Source: Rhineura floridana
Taxonomy: Eukaryota; Chordata; Lepidosauria; Squamata; Rhineuridae
Assembly (NCBI RefSeq): GCF_030035675.1
Contig: NC_084483.1
Coordinates: forward strand, 145,549,425 to 145,613,424
DNA: 64,000 nucleotides
Direction of reading: 5' to 3'
The translations under genes and the position numbers were made by a program. Positions within the stretch are counted from its first letter, which is position 1; every line of letters starts with the position of its first letter. Positions 46,661-58,092 of this stretch are shown piece after piece. The notes below the pieces were generated by a model, which was not told the origin of the DNA, did no database searches, and worked only from the letters and a program-made list of their open reading frames with translations.

Positions 46661-47206
46661 AATATTATCGTGAGTTTGGGGGTTGAAATGGATAATTTTT
46701 ATGAGTCCCCTTCCAGCCTCTGATTTGGAACCCTGTGCCTTGGGGTGAGAAACCCACTCTGCTGGTCAGATGAATTTCTTTTGTTAATCTAATACAGTGG
46801 CCAGGTGGGTTAATGGGTCTGTCAGGTGCCCATCAACTGGTGAATGGGCCAGGGAGAGATCCTTTTGTCATTAACACTCTTTAGGAGAGCCTCCTCCCCC
46901 CTGGTGCCTAGGAGAGGCTTGTGTTTTTAGTTTCTGAGAAAGGCTGGGGAACTGGAGGCAGGCAGAGAGACTGGCTCTCTGCACCATGGCTTTAGGATGC
47001 CTCTTGTAACTCTGATGGAAAAGCTGGATACTGCTGATGCCTTGAAGTCCTTGATCCTAAGCTCAGGTCAGAATGTGTATAAATAAACAAACCATATTTC
47101 ATAAAGACACCACAGTCTCCACTGACCTTCCCAAGGAAACCAAACCCAGGGTGAGCACAGTGACCCCTGGAAATCTCACCGCTCAGAGATTGGCGTGGCA
47201 TGCAAC
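46661..47206 (+). repeat. LTR-like tandem unit 1 (fossil)
   Basis: 546-bp unit, repeated at once at 47207. Late in the unit comes GTGTATAAATAAAC (TATA/poly(A)-like), then AAAGACACCACAGTCTCCACTG and GATTGGCGTGGCATGCAACA. The last resembles the primer-binding region of the provirus at 48741. It is probably an LTR relic, though a plain tandem duplication is possible. Confidence 0.45.
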
Positions 47207-47754
47207 AATATTGTCATTGGACTGAGGGTTGATATAGATGATTTCTTTGGGTCACTTTCAAGCCTGTGATCTTGTATCTGAAGTTGGGAATATGCAGGCA
47301 AGAAACCTGTTCTACTGGTGATACTAATCTCCTTTGCTAATCTAATAGTTTATCCAAGTCAGCCTGTGAGTTAATGGGTTTTTTTAGTGGTCAAAAGAAG
47401 GTATTGGAACTCTTTTCAGGGGAGAGCTCTTCCTCCCCACATCCTGGAGCCAGAAAGAGGCTTTTTAGTCTAGTCTGAAGAAGCCAGGGACTAGGAAGAC
47501 ACACAGAGAGGCCAGTTGCTTGCACCGTGACTTTGGGGTGCCTCCCTACAAGCCTGATGGAAAAGCAAGATCTGTTGGACTGATAATGCTGTGAACCTCT
47601 CCATCTTAAGCTCAGGTTGTGAATATGTGTAAATAAACCCTATCTCAGAAAGACACCACAGTCTCTGCTGACCTTTCCAAGGAAACCAAACCCTGGATAA
47701 GCACAGGAGCCCCTGGAACTCTTCCATCACTCAGAAACTGGGATGGTGTGCAAC
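47207..47754 (+). repeat. LTR-like tandem unit 2 (fossil)
   Basis: 548 bp, about two-thirds identical to unit 1 by eye, with the same order of blocks (TTAATCTAATA-like, GGAGAG..CTTCCTCC, GTGTAAATAAACC, AAAGACACCACAGTCTC). It ends 132 bp before the provirus begins. Confidence 0.45.
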
Positions 47755-47886
47755 AATATTATCTGACCCTAATGTGACAATTTTGGGCTTGCACATTTTT
47801 GTATTCCTCCCTGTCCTAATTCCCTGATTCCTACACATAACTGGATAGTCTTCCACTGCCACAGCAGAAGCATAAAGACATTGAGT

Positions 47887-48738
47887 TGTGGAGGAAAAAT
47901 ATAACAATTAGAATTAGGGTTGTCAGGTTCAATCCCTGAGACTGATCCTGTATCTTTAGGAGAAGAGAAAGTCAGCCAAGTGCAGGTGTTCTTGCAACCC
48001 TGTAATAGGAAAAAACACAAGGTGGAATTCTCCCTTCCCCCTGCACAACTTTTAAAGATACAAAAGACCTCTTGGTTGCCAGGCCCAGCCTCCAAGTGGT
48101 CTTTTGTATCTTTAAAAGTTGTGCAGGGGGGATGGAGAATTCCACCTTGTGGTTTTTCCCATTACAGGGTTGCAAGAACACCTGCACTTGGCTGACTTTC
48201 TTTTCTCCTAAAGATACAGGATCAGTCTCAGGGATTGAACCTGGCAACCCTAATTAGAATCTATTTTGTCTTTAGCATCTATTTGGCTCTCTTATACCTT
48301 CTTGGCCTGATATAAAAGTTTTTTCTGAGAAGACAGCTATGCAGAAGCTGACTACTTATGAAAGTAGCCAAGCACTAGGAATAGAATAAGGACCGTTTGT
48401 GGTTGGCCAGTTGTGGAAGATTCTGAGATAACCGAGAAACACACCTGGACCTGATATGTCAAAATAACTTATCTGTCCAACTCTGGAAAGTCCCTTGCAA
48501 CGTGTCTTCATGACGTACCACCCATCACTTTGTTTGCTCTTTTACATAATTAATGATCTTAGCTTGTAATTTTACGATAAATACTAGGCATCATGCCCAT
48601 AGAGGTCAGAGAGAGCTTTTCCAATCTTGATGTTGGGGGATATCTCTCTCATTGCTAGCAATTGTGTGTGTGTGAATGGGTTTTAAATAAAGCCATAGCA
48701 TTCCATATTAATGTGGTCAGACTCGTTTTTCCACAACA
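47887..48738 (+). repeat. 5' LTR, interrupted by a hAT-like MITE (fossil)
   Basis: TGTGGAGG...CCACAACA. Without the MITE and its duplication it is about 506 bp, against 511 bp for the 3' LTR. It has AAATAAAG (poly(A) signal) near 48687. Confidence 0.9.
47915..48252. mobile_element. 338-bp palindromic hAT-like MITE
   Basis: The ends TAGGGTTGTCAGGTTCAATC and its near-perfect inverted partner open a palindrome running through almost the whole element, with a short centre near 48072-48095. A perfect 8-bp duplication ATTAGAAT flanks it (47907-47914, 48253-48260). The TAGGGTTGYCAG end is shared with the TIR elements at 17626, 31929 and 40936. Open frames of 91 codons on both strands are palindrome artefacts. 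It entered after the provirus. Confidence 0.93.
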
Positions 48739-48741
48739 GAT

Positions 48742-48759
48742 TGGCGTTGCAAACAGGAT
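48742..48759 (+). other. putative retroviral primer-binding site (fossil)
   Basis: TGGCGTTGCAAACAGGAT lies three bases after the 5' LTR. It starts TGG as all tRNA-primed sites do. From memory, the ends TGGCGT and CAGGAT resemble a tRNA-Ser complement, but the middle does not, so the primer is uncertain. Confidence 0.55.
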
Positions 48760-48920
48760 ATGTGGTACCCAGTCAGGGTCTTGGGACCCCTGGCTCCCCT
48801 CATCAACCAAATGAGAAGCACGCCAAGTTCAAAGGTATGGATCCCAGTTCAAATTCCATTCTGGACAACTTGGTGAGATGTCTGTTGGAACCAGGACTTC
48901 TGAATGTGATGAGCAGAACC

Positions 48921-49036
48921 CAGAGCTTGGAAAAGTTACTTTTTTGAACTACAGCTCTCATCAGCCCAATCCAGTGGCCATGCTGGCTGGAGCTGATGGG
49001 AGTTGTAGTTCAAAAAAATTACTTTTCCAAGCTCTG
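48921..49036. mobile_element. 116-bp palindromic hAT-like MITE, copy 2
   Basis: Same length and ends (CAGAGCTTGG, CCAAGCTCTG) as the copy at 1620-1735, with the loop inverted. Flanks GCAGAACC (48913-48920) and CTAGAACC (49037-49044) match at 6 of 8 bases. It lies inside the provirus, so it came later. Confidence 0.88.
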
Positions 49037-49044
49037 CTAGAACC

Positions 49045-50214
49045 TCTAAATTTCAGATTGAATGGTGTTGGCTTTATTTTGAACTTTTGTATGTTGTTAC
49101 TAACCCTGTGTCTGTCTGTTACTAACTCTGTATTTACCGGTAACTCTGTCAAAGCCAAACTTTGACTCTGAATTTGAAACTGAGTCAGCTGAATCTTTTT
49201 TTTTTTTTGGTCTAAATCTGTGTCAAGTCAGTCCTCTGGCATGGGTTTGTGTTAGACCAAATTGGGTCTGAGTTTGTGTCAGGTCACTTGTGTGACCCGA
49301 GTCTGTGTCGGGTCTTTCTGAATTTGCAATTGCATCTGTATCTGTATCTGGGTAACACAATTGTGTATCTGAATTTGGGCCTGAATCAATGTTTTTGTGG
49401 TATCCGTCAGGCACCCAGGGGATTAGCCAGCCTGCCCTAGTCAAAGGGACTTTGTGTCCTAGACTGAAATTACTTGGATACTAGGATTCTCGTCTTCTCT
49501 ATAAAACTTTCTGTTGTCCCTCGGCCCTCCGTAAGGATGAGGAACCTCCCATGTTCCATCACCCATGACGGGGATGACCCTCCTCTTATGTTTTACCCCT
49601 TCCCCAATTCCTGAATTAACTCTGCTATTTTCCCTAAAACTACCTCAATAAGCCATACCTTCTCTTCCCCATTTTCAGCCGTTCTTTGGGTCATCAGTTA
49701 GTTCCTATGGCGGGAGGAATAAGTATTTACCCACCCCCCTAGAAGGGATGCCATATAATTATACATGAACAGTATGATAAGGGGTCTTACAAATGACTTC
49801 ACTAGTTATAAGGGTATACCCAGAAACCACCTGAATATCATTTCTCAATGCACGGCACATGAACAATTCAATCTTGTATGAGTTTTGTCTGGAATTGTTG
49901 TGAATTTCTTCATTATAATTTTCCATTAAAATGGTTAACCTGTTAAGTAGCCTTTAACATTGTGCTGGCATAGTTTTGATTGTTTTGTGTTACTCCAGCC
50001 TCCATGGGGATTCAATTCTGGCTTATAGTCCCTGAGTTTTGTGGAGTCTATAGGACACATTAAATTGAACAGGATCCTGATAATGTTGTGTGTTATACTA
50101 AATAACTTTGAATAATTTAAAGATATCTGCACCTAGTAGATACTTTTAGTTTATAATTGTTTATTTGGGCATTCTTGATTAATGTATAAATTGATTTCTA
50201 ACATAACAGGGCAC
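49045..50214 (+). other. proviral leader-like region, no coding recognised (fossil)
   Basis: Contains degenerate CTGTATCTG / CTGTGTC repetition at 49080-49390 and a pyrimidine-rich stretch. I could not identify gag or any retroviral domain. Confidence 0.4.
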
Positions 50215-52290
50215 CATGAATCTCAAACTGAGGAGTCTAAAAGGATCCAAACTCAGAGGAAGGCAATGGTAAACCTCCTCTGAATATCTCTTACCACGAA
50301 AACCCTATGAACAGAGTATCCAAAATGCAACATGAGATAGTGCTGGATGATGAGACCCCCAAGTCAGAAGGCACTCACCGAGCTACTGGGGAAGAACAAA
50401 GGACAAGTACGAGTAGTGCTGTGACTAATGATGCAGCTGGGTCAAAGCCAAAAGGAAGACCAGAGGCTGATGTGCACAGATGTGAAAGGAGAGTCCAGAG
50501 TTGCACGACACTCACAATAGGAACATGGAATGTGAGAAGCATGAACCAGGGAAAGTTAGAAATTGTCAAGCAAGAAATGGAACATATCAACATTACAATA
50601 CTTGGTGTGAGTGAATTACAAGGGACGGGAATGGGACATTTTCAATCAGGCAACTACAAAATATTTTGTGCAGGAAATGAGAAATTAAGAAGAAATGGGG
50701 TTGCTTTAATAGTGAGAAGTGATGTAGCAAAAGCAATTAGGAGCTACAACACAAGGTCTGAGTGAGTGATATCAATGAGATTAAACAGGAAACATATGAA
50801 CATAACCATCATCCAAGTCTATGCTCCAATGGCAAAAGCAGAAGAAGAGGAAATGGAGAGATTTTACGCAGAAGTACGGGAAGAAATTGATCACACACCA
50901 AAACAAGATGTGCTGATAATCATGGGAGACTGGAATGTGAAAGTAGGGAACAGAGAAGAACTAGGAATTGTGGGAAAATGGGGCCTAGGAGACAGAAATG
51001 AAGCAGGAGAAAGACTTATTGAATTCTGTGAAGCCAATAATGTTTCTTTTAAATACATTTTTTGAGCAACCAAAAAGATGACTGTACATGTGGACATCAC
51101 CAGATGGTCAATATAGGAATCAAATTGATTATATAATTGGTAGCAGAAGATGGAGAAGTTCCATACTTTCTGTGAAAACAAGACCAGGAGCAGACTGCGG
51201 TACAGATCATGAACTGGTCGTATCGAAAGTCAGAGTAAAGCTAAAGAAGAACAACAAAACAATCATAATGCCAAATACAATTTAAATAACATCCCAGGAG
51301 AATATAAAGATCAAATAAGGAACAGATCTGAGGCTTTAAATTTAGTTGAGAGAGAACCAGAAGAACTATGGAGTGAAGTCAGAGACATTATCAGGGAAGA
51401 AAGCAAAAAGACAATACCTCTAGTTAAAAAGAGAGGAAGACCTCAGTGGATGACTGAAGAAACTCTTAAAATGGTTAAAGAGAGAAGGAAAGCAAAAGCA
51501 AAAGGAGATGGAGACACAATCAGAACCCTAAATGCAACAATACAGCGACTAGTACATAGGGACGAAGAGAACTATTACAATAGTTACTGTATAGAAATAG
51601 AAGAGGACAACAAAAAGGGTAGAACAAGAGCCCTGTTCCAAAAGATTAGAGAAATGAAAGGGAAATTTAAACCAAGAGTAGTGAAGTTTAATAATCAACA
51701 GAGGAACACACTGACTGATCGAGATGAAATAAAAGGAAGATGAAAGCAATACACTGCAGAACTCTGTGAAAGAGATGCAATGATGACAGATTCATTCATG
51801 GTGGAACCATATGATGAAGAAGCAGAAATTTTAGAATGTGAAGTGAAAGCTGCTCTTAAAATACTTGGAAGAAACAAATTCCCAGGAACGGATGGCATAC
51901 CAATAGTGTTGCTACAAGCTACTGAGACTGAATCTGTCCAAATTTTGACAAAAATCTGTCAAGAAATATGGAAAATTAAACAATGGCCCACAGACTGGAA
52001 GCGTTCAATGTACATCCCAATTCCAAAGAAAGGGGATCCCAGGGAATGCAGCAATTATCAAACTATTGCCTTAATATCTCATGCACGTAAACTAATGCTC
52101 AAGTTTCTACAACAATGGCTCTTACCATATATGGAGCGAGAAATGCCAGATGTCCAAGCTGGATTTAGAAAGGGAAGAGGCACCAGAGATCATATCGCAA
52201 ACATACGTTGGATAATGGAACAGAGCAAGGAATCTCAGAAGAAAATCACCCTGTGCTTTATAGATTACAAGAAAGTTTTTGACTGTGTAG
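50215..52290 (+). mobile_element. BovB/RTE LINE, 5' and middle part
   Basis: Opens with the BovB 5' block GAAGGCAATGGTAAACC...CCCTATGAACAGAG. The endonuclease follows (GTWNVRSMNQGKLE, NGVALIV, MGDWNVKVG, DYIIGSRRW), then the N-terminal RT (GTDGIPIVLLQ, PIPKKGD, QAGFRKGRGTRDHI, FIDYKKVFDCVD). The frame is interrupted by stops near 50763 and 51063, shifts over 51088-51285 and recovers from 51450. It ends abruptly at about 52290 before the RT active-site YADD region. Loss of the 3' rather than the 5' end implies a deletion after insertion. It lies within the provirus. Confidence 0.9.
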
Positions 52291-53456
52291 ATGTATGGAT
52301 ATATTATGGGTATGAATGCATTGTGCTATCCCCAGCCTACGCTGTGCTATTTCCACCCTGTGTTATCTCCAGCCTACCTACATTGGTCCAGGATTTCCTG
52401 CAACTGCAAGAAGTGTTACACCTATACAATTAAATAACTCTGCAAAGTGTTCAAAATTTATTATCCCAATGCTGTTTACTGCTTATCTTCACATAAGAAT
52501 CTCCTTGGTCACCCCTCTGATCATGCCTGATATCTCAAAGACAGAGACTGAAGAGTTAACTATGAATAATAGACTGCTCCAGATCTAACAATATTTTCAG
52601 AACCATACACTCCCAGATAATGCAAATGCAGTCTGGACATACAGAAGGAACATCCTGCGGTCCCCAGCCAGGGCACTGGGTAAGAAAAACTTTTCTCTCC
52701 CCCAGACAAACAGAACTATTCCAGGTGTGAAAAATGACCCCCATCAAAGGTGAAAGGGGAGGGGAAGCCTGCCTGGATCCATTAATCTCACTGCACCCAC
52801 ATCCAAGAGGAAGTCTTGCTGTAGGACCTTGCCATCAGCCCAGACCTTCTCCCTGATCCTGTAGGCTGCATCCGTGACCCTGAGGATGACGAGGACTTGC
52901 CTGGGAGCACGGATGAAACTCCCAGGACTCAGATATAGAAACAGGTATCCAAGAGCTTGCCTTCCAGGCAATCCGTTTCCCAATGACCCCAAGGAAGGAG
53001 GAACAGCCAAGGCATTGTCCCTGGCCCTGGCTGGGGTTGACTGCTCATACGATATTAGTGTTAGCTGTGATGGGAATTCTCTTTTGGTGAGTCCCAGCAT
53101 GCTAGCACTGGTAAAGTGTGGGGCCAACATTCTTGACTGATACCAGACCCTGAGGGCCTACTGACAAACATCACGAAGGATCCTGGGTAAGGTAACAACA
53201 CAACCCATACTAACTGACCTGGTTCCCCAGTCACCTACTAGTGCAACCAACCCACAGGAAGGCTTAGGCCTGAGGAGGTGGAGACTGATGTGGGGCTGTG
53301 AGTGGCATTTTACTTGGTCCTGGGTCATTTTTTTTTTTTTTGTCCACTGCCTTCTGGATCTTCTCCTGCTGTGGGTATTGGAAGAAGACAAGTGAAGGAA
53401 TAGCCCACAAAATCTTGAAGAGTTGCCTGCAAGGCAAGCTAAATCAATACTTGAAG
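52291..53456 (+). other. proviral interior, unassigned (fossil)
   Basis: No domain recognised. A poly-T run at 53328-53341 precedes a pyrimidine-rich stretch. An open frame on the minus strand (52744-53130) has no recognisable motif. Confidence 0.35.
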
Positions 53457-54410
53457 ATGGGAAAAGGGGGGTGTTTCCTTATGTACTTATTAGCCTGTTT
53501 TACTACAGTTTTGGGGGCTTATAGGCCTAGCACCTATGCACAATATAGCCAAACAATCACCCCTACCTATAATGTATTTGGCCACATGGACACCAGGGAA
53601 TATTGAGTATCATGAATACCTTAACACCACATCCCATAAAGACCATAGGTATGAGACATTCTTTGAGTTTAGCAGAATTTTCCTGCTGTGCATGCACTCA
53701 GATACCTATATCCTTGGAATGGTAGGAAACGTTTTGGTTCTTCTGTGTTTTCTTTCTACATTACCATTCTGGGCATATACTGCTGCTCATGTGTGTGATC
53801 TTTTACACTTGGCCATACCAAATCGTCTGAGACCCTTACACTTTGAACCTGTATGGTTCTATGTTAACCCTTGCCTGCATAAACATTGATATTTTGCTAT
53901 TGTCCAACCCACCAAAGCCCACATCAGCTGAGCCAAGAGATTAGTCTGGGGCAAAGCAGTTTGTGTTTTAGTTTTGGTGATTTCCCTGGCATTCACATTA
54001 CCACAATTTTTATTTAGCACTCAGGCTGAGTTTAACAAAAAGGTATGCATTGCAATTTATTCCCTCAGGTGGCTCTTGGATTCTTTTCCCTCATGCTAGT
54101 CATGGCCATTTGCTTCTCAGTCATTGTGAAAGTATTATTTGATGCTAAAGGTTTCCACAAGCACAAATCTCTAAAAATAACATTTGCTTTTGTTGTTACA
54201 CAGGCATTGTTACACAGGCACTCTTCAATCTTTTGAAGCTTATTTGAGTGATACACCAAAGTATCATTCTGGATGAGAGTTTTTGACTATGTTTTAATTA
54301 TAACAGAAGCCATTGCCTCTTTTCACAGCTGCCTTAACCCTGTTCTCTATTTCTTTGTCAGGGTTAAGTTTAGAAATAACTCTGCAGAAATTCTTAAAAG
54401 CATGGGATAA
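53457..54410 (+). pseudogene. chemokine-receptor-like (7TM) sequence inside the provirus (fossil)
   Basis: Not an intact gene; several breaks. Class A chemokine-receptor signatures appear in order as separate pieces: YILGMVGNVLVLLCFL (TM1-like) and STLPFWAYTAA (TM2-like LPFW), then ISLAFTLPQ (TM4-like), then HKHKSLKITFAFVVTQ (loop 3/TM6-like), and finally a HSCLNP-type TM7 motif (about 54320-54350). The TM7 and loop-3 pieces recall CCR9/ACKR4-like receptors, but the orthologue cannot be fixed by eye. A hydrophobic leader-like MGKGGCFLMYLLACFTTVLG lies at 53457-53516 in another frame. The receptor part ends about 130 bp before the polypurine tract, the normal env position. I infer host-gene capture by a retrovirus; a later pseudogene insertion into the provirus is the alternative, but no poly(A) tail is visible. 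Confidence 0.7.
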
Positions 54411-54539
54411 AGTAAGCACCAAAAAATCCCAAAGACTAAGGTCACTATAATACCCTTGGAGGTTAAAGGGGATGGAGGAGATGAAACAGACACTGTATGC
54501 AATCCTGAATCGAAATTAAGATGGCAGCCAAAAGCTGCC

Positions 54540-54552
54540 AAAGGGAGGGAGA
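54540..54552 (+). other. polypurine tract (fossil)
   Basis: AAAGGGAGGGAGA abuts the TGTGG start of the 3' LTR, exactly where plus-strand priming occurs in retroviruses. Confidence 0.8.
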
Positions 54553-55063
54553 TGTGGAGGAAAAATTTAACAATTGGAATCCATTTTGTCCTTAGCATCC
54601 ATTTTGCTCTCTTACACCTTCTTGGCCTGATATAAAAGTTATTTCTGAGAAGACAGCTGTGCAGACACTGACTACTTATGAAAATAGCCAAGCACTAGGA
54701 ATAGAATAAGGACCGTTTGTGGTTGGCCAGTTGGGGAAGATTCTGAAATAACTGAGAAACACACCTGGACCTGATAGGTCAAAATAACTTATCTGTTGAA
54801 CTCTGCAAAGTCCCTTGCAACGTGTCTTCATGACACACCACCCATCACTTTGTTTGCTCTTTTACATAATTAATGATCTTAGCTTGTAATATTGTGATAA
54901 ATACTAGGCATCATGTCCATGGAGGTCAGAGAGAGCTTTTCCAATCTTGATGTTGGGGGATCTCTTTCTCATTGCTAGCAATTGTGTGTATGTATGAATG
55001 GGTTTTAAATAAAGCCATAGCATTCTATATTAATGTGGTCCGACTCCTTGTTTTTCCACAACA
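54553..55063 (+). repeat. 3' LTR (fossil)
   Basis: 511 bp, TGTGGAGG...CCACAACA, about 93% identical to the 5' LTR by eye. Poly(A) signal AAATAAAG near 55006. Confidence 0.92.
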
Positions 55064-55067
55064 GAGT

Positions 55068-55764
55068 CCTTGCAGCCAAATGCTTCTGTTCATTTAGGCT
55101 GCAATCCTGACCCCACAGATGGACAGGCCTAGAATCCTCCTTGTTCCATCATTAGCCAATCCTGTAATTGGAATGCTGAGAAGGGGAAGACTATTTGGTC
55201 AGCTAGAAGTTGAGTTAGGGGTTTTATTTTAAATTACTACCTTGATCACTTGAATGTTGAAGGAGTGATGAATTATAGATAATAGTGGAACCCATAGAGA
55301 AGTGGTCACACACATCAAGATATATTGGGACACTGCACATTTGTTTTACAGCTCCTATTTAGGGCAGTCACCTCATGGGCTCTCAGTAATGTAAAATGAA
55401 TTACAAAAGGCAGGTGAAGTGGAACAGCCAGTTCCAGTGAGGGAAAAATTGAACTAGGGGAGGGGACCTGGTTTCCCTCATATGGGGTTTTAAGAGGACT
55501 GTCACATCCACTTCTGCAATCCTAACTGCAGAAGTGCAGTGCAGTCTGATCCACTAGGTCCACAGGGGTACAGCCCTCCCGAGGAGAATGTCAAGCTATT
55601 TTTTAATCTCCCCTCCTTCCTGTCCTGCAGATATTTTATGTTTGTCATTATTTCCAAGTGGTAATGAATCAGAAAGCCAATACCTTAATGAGATGGGCAA
55701 ACCTTTCACCATTCATTTGTGGTTGGGATGCTAAATGGTAAAAAACATACATCAGGTTGTGATA
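55068..55764. other. no recognised feature
   Basis: No gene or assignable repeat. Confidence 0.45.
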
Positions 55765-55972
55765 TGAAAGTGGTTAGAATTGCAGAATAGTGCATTTCCA
55801 GGTTCAAATCCCCACTCAGCTATGGCACTCACTGAGTGTCCTTGGGCCAGCCACACACTCTTATTCTAATCAACCTCACAGGATTGTTGTGAAGGTAAAA
55901 TTGAGAGGGATAAATCATGTATGCTGACTTGAGCTCCTTGGAGGACAGAGTAATGTAATAAATAAGGATGTT
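55765..55972 (+). mobile_element. CORE-SINE/MIR-like SINE
   Basis: B-box-like AGGTTCAAATCCCCACTCAG, then the CORE-like GAGTGTCCTTGGGCCAGCCA, then CCTCACAGGATTGTTGTGAA and a LINE-like tail ending AATAAATAAG. Old and diverged. Confidence 0.75.
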
Positions 55973-57536
55973 TTTGCAAGAGTGTAAATATCGGCTGACA
56001 TGCAATGTTGTACCATGAGCTGCAATGGGACTTCCCCTTCCTTTCCTCCCCCCTTCATCTCCCAATCTGCTTTGGAGGGTCCCTCAACCCTCCAGAGCAG
56101 ACTTTAGGGTGCAGAGGAGGTGGGGGAAGGAAAGGAAGGCGCAGTCCCATTTGCATAAGCAGAAGTCTGTTGGGGAACAGGCTGACACCACTGAATGTCC
56201 TTAGGGATGGGACAATCTGTCAATTTTGTTTCTTCTCAGTTTCTCATTTTTCTAGTCTTAAATTCAGTTCTCTACATTTCCACATCAGTTTGGTGTTTTA
56301 TTTAAAGTCCTCATGGACATTAATCAGCACACACATTTTTATGTGTACTTTTGGCTATTACATATTCATTTTTGCAAGTACTTTTCTTTTCCCCAATATA
56401 ATGCATGTTTGTATGTTATTTTCACAAATATATGCATTTTGTGCACATTTTACCTAGTATATAATTCCCCCCCCCCACTCCTTGCTTGGAAAACTGCAGT
56501 ACAAATTGTGGAGAGGTGCAAATTTTGAAGGATAATTGTGTTTTAGTTCAGATATTGTTTCAGGATGTATAAACTAATTAGATTCGGCTGTGAATGAGAA
56601 CGGAATTTAATTTCTCCCCCATCCCTAGAAACCACCAGTAAATTTCAATTTCACTTGTGGAGTCATTTTGGGAAATGCTCAGATTCCAATATAGCTTCCA
56701 TGCAAAAAAGTGACTTCTTTTCATGTTTAAGCCCCCTGTATCAAATATGAAAATGTGTTGAGTTTGCTCAGATATCAAATATGAGATGTTAAATTGGGCA
56801 CTTTATGAAATAGAATGGCACTGCTCATCCCACCATTGGAGACCACCATTTAGATTTCCCACAATCCTCCGGAGAAAAATTAAAATGGTGGCTCCCAGAT
56901 CCAGTTGCCTGGCACTCATGAAGCCCTGAAAAAACCACACAAATGAATCCTGGGTGGGCCTTGTCAGGACTTTTGCGCCCCAGAAAGTTGCCCAAAGATA
57001 CTACATGCTGCTCTCAGTCCTTCAAAATAGTCAATGGTGATAATAGAGCAGTGTTGCTGACACATAATCTTTTAGAACCAAGACTTTAGATGGTTGCAGA
57101 GATAAATCAACTAATTGAGGAGTTTGATAATGGCAGTAGCAGAGAGAAATTCTTATCACCAGAAGCAACATAAGTCATTCCAAATTATGTTCATGAAAAA
57201 GAATGTATGGATTGAGGACTTTGGAGCGTTTAGAAAGCAATTCCTAAAAATTGAAGACTTTGACATTATTGGCAGCATGATTGCTGCACATAGAAAAGGT
57301 GGTTGATAATTTCTGCAGAGAGGATTTGTAAAGTGAAAATATGTACAACACCTTTGTTGAGAAACAACTCATTAATAAGAGCTGTACTTTATCTGAAGCA
57401 CTGGATAGAAAGCCCACTTGTCTGTTCAGTATGCAAAACAAGAAGAATAACAATAAAAAAATGCTAGCCTGAAGGATCTGAAGACAGATGCTTAACTGTT
57501 TTCAAGGCATTTCATGCTGGGTCTGGATCTTCATAT
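55973..57536. other. no recognised gene
   Basis: Includes an A/T-rich patch with TTTTGTGCACATTT-like motifs (56320-56460) and a poly-C run near 56467. Nothing assignable. Confidence 0.45.
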
Positions 57537-57850
57537 AATAATAACAACAACAACAATAACAACAACAACAGTTTATTTGTATGCCGCCTTTCCATAACAA
57601 TTTATGCACAAGGCGGCTCACAACATGAACAGAATTTTTTTTTTACACAACTCACTGTAAGAAATACATTCAAATGGTCAATAAGTTAACAAGAACATCA
57701 TAAAAACATACAATAAAATGATACATCCTTACAATTCCAGATAAAATCCAACAATAAAATACAAAAGCATAATCCCAATAACAGCAAAACAAAAAACCAA
57801 CCATCAGAAATTAAACTTTTCCCAAACAGAAGCCCCTCAACAACACCCCA
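57537..57850 (-). mobile_element. LINE 3' end with AAC/AAT tail
   Basis: (AAC)n/(AAT)n at 57537-57572, then TATGCCGCCTTTCCATAACA and AAGGCGGCTCACAAC, the reverse complement of an L2-type 3' UTR. A-rich beyond. Confidence 0.65.
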
Positions 57851-58092
57851 CAGTCAAGGTGGTCTCTGGCGTCTTCAGGTAGTGATACCTTTTACAGCTG
57901 CAGTCAGTCAAGGCCCCACCCTTCCAGGCCAGGTGGAAAGAGGCCAGCAAGCAGGGAGAGGGTCTTACAGCCAAGATGGCCTTACAGCCAAGTACTGTAT
58001 ATAATCCAGATACGGTTGTCATGTTTTGGTCCAATGCTGGATCCCATGTAGAAAGAGGTGAGGCTGGTTGAAGGTTGGTGGGGCCATCGCTA

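Larger units (their letters stand above)
47887..55063 (+). mobile_element. endogenous retrovirus with a chemokine-receptor-like insert (fossil)
   Basis: Fossil provirus of 7.2 kb: 5' LTR (47887-48738), primer-binding site (48742-48759), internal region, polypurine tract (54540-54552), 3' LTR (54553-55063). A 4-bp direct repeat GAGT flanks it (47883-47886 and 55064-55067), proving that both LTRs come from one integration; 4 bp fits gammaretrovirus-like ERVs. The LTRs differ at about 36 of ~510 aligned positions by eye (about 7%), so it is of middle age. A hAT-like MITE sits in the 5' LTR, another MITE at 48921-49036 and a BovB LINE at 50215-52290. Without these the interior is only about 3.6 kb. 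I recognise no gag, pol or env. The part before the polypurine tract is chemokine-receptor-like. The element is clearly broken. Confidence 0.85.

Noticed and set aside
47920-48247. 91-codon open frames on both strands that look alike
   Set aside because: They arise because the MITE is a palindrome; not genes.
52744-53130. 128-codon minus-strand frame inside the provirus, considered as a retroviral or host gene piece
   Set aside because: No recognisable motif and on the strand opposite to the provirus.
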